Positions 61,052 to 64,000 of a stretch of 64,000 bases of DNA are shown here, piece after piece. The notes under the pieces were generated by a model. It made no database searches. It worked only from the letters and a program-made list of their open reading frames with translations, and was not told the origin of the DNA. The stretch is from Scatophagus argus (taxonomy: Eukaryota > Chordata > Actinopteri > Scatophagidae), in contig NC_058513.1 of assembly GCF_020382885.2 (NCBI RefSeq), positions 7,969,774 to 8,033,773 on the forward strand. The letters run 5' to 3'. The first letter of the stretch is position 1; every line of letters starts with the position of its first letter. Both the position numbers and the translations under genes were made by a program.

Positions 61052-63874
61052 GTGAACTGATAGACAAGAGGCAAATGCTTTGACAGAAAATGTGATTCAT
61101 TATGGCTGTCACTGCAGCCTTGTCATGCTCCATTACATGGTAGAGGATATCTTGCAACACGGTATACTGTGTGACATGCAATAGTCTCAGCAATGATGTA
61201 CCGATACTTTTAATCTTAACTGATGTAACATGACAACATCAAATAGATGTAAGCAAGTGACAGGTCATATGGACACACGCGCTCAGAGCATACAACTGTG
61301 TAGTATGCAATCACATGTGATATTAATGAACTCCATCAATTATGAATAGGATGTATGGAACTTCCCACTCCGTGCCGCGTGAGCAAATATTAGTCTATTA
61401 GTCTTTCTTTACTAATGTCAGAGTTCATTCCTCCGCCTCTCACTCAGTTTACAAGAAGGCTTCTCACTGTAAATGAAAAAAGGCATGTTTTTACTGCACC
61501 TTGCTACCTTATTCCCCCCTCTTCCTGTCTCTGGAGCTTGCTGCCTCAGATTCCTGTACATCACATGCTGCCCTGGGTCCTAATCTGTCTCCGCTCATCT
61601 TCGTCACACTCTGGAGGTTTGAACCAGCTCAGGTGCAATATGGATTCAAAACACCAACCAGCCCTCAACTGCCAGCGCATACATGAGGTTATTGTCATCT
61701 GTTTAGTTGAATTTCACCAGTGGTTCAACATCAGATCTCGGATGCCCCACAGTTTCTGTCCAGTAGCCTGTATCTTCCCGAACACACAATCAAATAACAG
61801 GTCTGCTTTGTAAACCGCCCTGCTCCCCTCACAAAGCCAGCAGGTAGGGACTGCACGCTTACCTTCTCCCCCAAGCTTGATTTCCAGGCCCTCCAGGGAG
61901 TTGGCTGAGTCCCCCTCCTCCAGGGAGAGCCTTCCAAACACGGTGCCAGCCATGGTGAACAACACCTCTCTACAGTGCACACACTCACAGTAACACACCC
62001 AATACTGTATCTGAGGCAGACTAAGATCTCCCTCCCTCTCTCTCTCTCTCTCTCTTTATCTCTCTCTCTCTCGGATTGCCTCCTCTTTCTGCCAAAACAG
62101 CTCTACGCTCTTTCCTCCCTCTTCACCTGCTCTTGACGTGAATGTGTACGAGCTACGCCTGGCTGAGCGCCTTCTCCTTCGCATGAATGAATGGAAACGA
62201 GAGAGGGTTGTGTGCATGAGCAAAGGAAGGGGTGGAGGGAGTGGGGAAGAAAGAGGGAGGGAAGTATGATGCTTTCTCTGGGAGGATGGAGAAAAGGAGG
62301 CAGGACCATTCTCTCTCCAGGCTTCCCTGTGGGGGTTAACTGGGGGGAAAGAGCAGCAGAAGGTTGGCTTGTAGGAAGGAGGATCGGCAAAGGAGGCGGC
62401 GTACAGGGAGCTGACACATATATGAGAGATGACCCTCCATTACTACCATCACAAACACAGGTACAAACTGAACCAGCCTTGCACTGTAAGTGGTGGATGC
62501 TTACTGAGAAATGTATACTTGTGCTTACTGCTCATAATCCCAGAAAACACATATCTCAGTTCCTTTGCTGAGAGCAGTTGAAAAGTATCTGAATATCTGT
62601 AAAACTGACCCTTCACTCACCTGTCTCCAAGTCTGTGCAAAAAATAGCTTTCCTGAAAATACTGCTTTAAAAATATAAAAAAAAGACACGAATTGCTCTG
62701 GAGAAACAATTTACTGTGTGTTACTAAAAATGCCAGTCATCCAGACTCAGCCCTCGGCTAGTGTACAAATCAAGACTGACTGACAGCCCATTACAAAAAA
62801 GAAACTTCACACATATTTTAGCTCCCTGTAGAACCGCTTTTTTTCCTTTCATCCGCAAGCTGACTGTTGCAATTTATTACCACACGATAAAATACTTTAA
62901 AGCTTTGGGCTCTAGATTTGGTCCTCTGTTAACCAATCTACTGAAACTCTTAATTTCCCAGACATCTGGCCGTGGCTTTTCAATCTTTTATGTGTCTGGA
63001 TCAAGTGCCCTCAGCGCTGAGCAAAGAGGAAATGCATGGAAGCATGGAAGTGTAGAGTTTAATATGGGCATGTTTTTTGGCATACAAGCTAGGAAATATA
63101 ATTCTAATTCTGTCATAGCACTATCAGCTCCGATATCAATGCCAAAGTACACGTCTAAAAATTCACTGAGCTCCGAAGCCAACAAAAGGGACAATTAATG
63201 TGACACCAGATTTAACTTGCATTCCAGCAACTTCTGCGGAAACTTTTGCATTAAGGTGTAACATATTTCCATTATTTTATGCAAAAAATCATGTCAGAAA
63301 ATCATTATTATTACGATTATTATTATTATTATTACATTATTTAAAAGACCAACCTTCTTCCAATAAGCAGACATTTGTGCCAAAAAAATGATTTTGGTAA
63401 AAAATATGATGATACATAAGACACTGAAAAGCCATAATCCATAATTTAAAAACTCACTTTATGCCTCCAGTGACAAATTGGAAAGTATATTTTTGTGCAA
63501 CCATGAGCACATTTATACATGCACTCGTGGCTTTGCACTACTGGCCTCTAATGCCAGATTTGACGTGCATGTGAGCATGACTGGAAGGCTGCGAAGGATA
63601 CGCAAGAAAATCCTTCTTGCCATGACGAATCTAAGACTGGAGTTTTAGCGCTCCATTAGCCAGCTCATTAAGTCACATTAGAACTCGAGAGATGAGATAC
63701 ATGTCCTGAGTGCTCGAATAATCTTGAATCGTTCAGTATCTCCTCCATACACCCCCCCTTGCTCTCAGTATCTCTCTCTCTCAATGACACACACACACAC
63801 ACACACACAGACGCCCTAGCCATAGCGAGACCAAGCCACTTACCAGAGTCAGAGCTTGATGTTGCCACGGGCAT
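39351..63874 (-). CDS. mpp2: membrane palmitoylated protein 2 (MAGUK p55 subfamily)
   Basis: Coding exons in gene order are 63844-63874, 52052-52152, 47243-47395, 46778-46933, 45803-46030, 42575-42706, 42344-42446, 41191-41259, 40934-41095, 40526-40728, 39961-40089 and 39351-39527, 547 residues with all phases consistent (human MPP2, 552). MAGUK scaffolds cluster receptors and adhesion proteins under the plasma membrane. Domains: L27 region ([34 protein letters not shown]), PDZ (GVTFRVE loop at 148-154), SH3 (residues about 224-300, ALYDY-type FDYDP and NWWQ), basic hook ([13 protein letters not shown], 309-321) and a guanylate-kinase-like domain with the degenerate P-loop GAQGVGRRS (352-360), ending [13 protein letters not shown] [10 protein letters not shown]. 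The PPPSP linker and [12 protein letters not shown] favour MPP2 over MPP6. About six residues (VRSLAK in mammals) between exons 2 and 3 were not located. Confidence 0.94.
43207..43251 (+). repeat. (TG)n microsatellite
   Basis: About 22 TG units in an mpp2 intron; a (GA)n run of about 27 bases lies just upstream at 43073-43099. Confidence 0.95.
43885..44330 (+). repeat. copy of the 27995 repeat family
   Basis: Has CATGCTAGCAGCTCTATGAGG, AGCATGTTAGCTTACCATGC, TACCAAATTTCATAGCAAC and TGTGAACAAAGTGGTGGAC. The most complete of the three copies. Confidence 0.65.
45500..45685 (+). repeat. 3' fragment of the 29578 repeat family
   Basis: Has ACTTTTACTTAGGTAACATT, TTGAATGCAGCACTTCA and GTAGTATTAGTACTCTGACT, then TAAGTAAAGGATCTGAATAC. 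Confidence 0.6.
47396..52051. other. mpp2 intron expected to hold a micro-exon
   Basis: 4.7 kb. It contains a CA microsatellite (49473-49501) and several unrelated short open frames. I searched the - strand for a 15-18 base exon encoding (V)RSLAK between AG and GT and did not find one. Confidence 0.5.
49473..49501 (+). repeat. (CA)n microsatellite
   Basis: About 14 CA units inside the 47396-52051 mpp2 intron. Confidence 0.95.
53640..53980 (+). repeat. copy of the 27995 repeat family
   Basis: Has AGGGAGCTCTGTGAGGCTAT, TTTAGCATGTTAGCATGCTA, CTGAACCAAATGTAATTAAA and CCACCCAACAGCTGTTGAGA in the family order. Confidence 0.6.
55050..55793 (-). mobile_element. non-autonomous DNA-transposon-like element with terminal inverted repeats
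   Basis: The left end reads ACTCACCAGCCACTTTATTA; the reverse complement of the right end reads ATTCACCCCCATTTTATTAG, followed on both sides by GTACA/ATACA-type sequence. Internal blocks (GTACCGGGTTGGACCCCCTT, TCTTCTATTGTCCAATTTTG, CTTCTGCATACCTTGGTTGT) are typical of a high-copy fish element. It is about 740 bp and internally deleted relative to the longer form I remember, with frames broken. The superfamily was not assigned. Confidence 0.75.
60763..60798 (+). repeat. (GT)n microsatellite
   Basis: About 18 GT units in the mpp2 5' intron. Confidence 0.95.
60981..61051 (+). repeat. (CA)n microsatellite
   Basis: About 35 CA units with one interruption (CAAAC) near 61037. It is only 180 bases from the inverse GT run at 60763, so the two could pair. 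Confidence 0.95.
61863..61953 (-). CDS. mpp2: mpp2 alternative first coding exon
   Basis: ATG at 61953 opens 30 codons plus one base ([20 protein letters not shown] ... GLEIKLGGE) and ends at a consensus donor AAG|GTAAGC. The standard first exon (63844-63874) also ends one base into a codon, so both splice in frame to 52152 and create the same Ala codon. The protein would differ only at its N-terminus, before the L27 region. A pyrimidine tract (62027-62072) and a purine-rich tract lie upstream and may belong to a separate promoter. Use as a first exon is inferred from phase and signal quality. Confidence 0.65.
62027..62072 (+). repeat. (TC)n tract upstream of the alternative mpp2 exon
   Basis: CT-rich run (GA on the mpp2 sense strand) about 75-120 bases above the alternative ATG. 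GA tracts of this kind occur in promoter regions, but no function is shown. Confidence 0.6.
63787..63809 (+). repeat. (CA)n microsatellite
   Basis: About 11 CA units in the intron just after mpp2 coding exon 1. Confidence 0.9.
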
Positions 63875-63924
63875 TTTGAAAATTGGTTCCTCTCAGTATC
63901 CTCCCGCAAAACTTGTTAGGTCAA
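63875..63924 (-). other. mpp2: mpp2 5' untranslated part of the first coding exon
   Basis: A consensus acceptor (TTTCATTGCAG on the - strand) ends at 63925, 50 bases above the ATG. At least one non-coding exon and the promoter of this form therefore lie beyond the right edge. Confidence 0.5.
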
Positions 63925-64000
63925 CTGCAATGAAAGACAGAATGAACAACAAAGAAGGGAGAGGCAATGCAAACATTAATGAAGTATTGATTGTGAATAA

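Larger units (their letters stand above)
52153..61862. other. mpp2 5' intron sequence
   Basis: 9.7 kb between exon 2 and the alternative first exon. It carries a repeat copy (53640-53980), a transposon remnant (55050-55793) and TG/CA microsatellites (60763-60798, 60981-61051). The rest is AT-rich with no recognised exon. Confidence 0.55.

Noticed and set aside
61415-61813. 132-codon + strand frame opposite the alternative mpp2 exon
   Set aside because: No motif, ends just short of the mpp2 exon on the other strand; likely chance in GC-richer sequence.

Overview
The window is a piece of a bony-fish genome, most likely a percomorph teleost (inferred from the gene order and from several interspersed repeat families typical of teleosts). 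It is AT-rich, intron-rich and full of dinucleotide microsatellites. There is no bacterial, viral or CRISPR content. All genes were built by hand from splice sites, reading phase and remembered family sequences; no database search was possible. Teleost identity and orthologue names are recognition, not computed results.

Layout, left to right. (1) 462-3080, + strand: the 3' end of an integrin alpha-3 gene (itga3), with both alternative cytoplasmic tails (A and B). (2) about 4555-4955: a decayed copy of one ace exon with its introns, just beyond the 3' end of ace. (3) 5310-22495, - strand: a complete two-domain somatic-type angiotensin-converting enzyme gene (ace), 25 coding exons, 1288 residues, both zinc sites intact. 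(4) 22.6-29.3 kb: intergenic, repeat-bearing. (5) 29325-31860, + strand: an abi3-like WAVE-complex adaptor, five coding exons, ending in a long polyproline exon with no SH3 domain. (6) 33118-33700 and 36701-37904, + strand: two small single-pass membrane proteins with PPxY motifs. Their first coding exons have identical geometry, so they look like tandem paralogues; a deleted Tc1-like transposon lies between them. (7) 39351-63874, - strand: a full mpp2 (MAGUK p55) gene with L27, PDZ, SH3, hook and guanylate-kinase-like regions, plus an alternative first exon at 61863-61953. Its 5' untranslated exons continue past the right edge.

The genes do not form one pathway. itga3 (laminin receptor), abi3 (actin regulation) and mpp2 (membrane scaffold) all work at the cell cortex, and ace is a secreted-face peptidase. 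The neighbourhood resembles parts of human chromosome 17q, where ITGA3, ABI3, ACE and MPP2 all map. The most interesting items are the PPxY gene pair, the SH3-less abi3 with its own nearby poly(A) signal, the dead ace exon, and an unassigned two-helix reading frame at 38464-38658.
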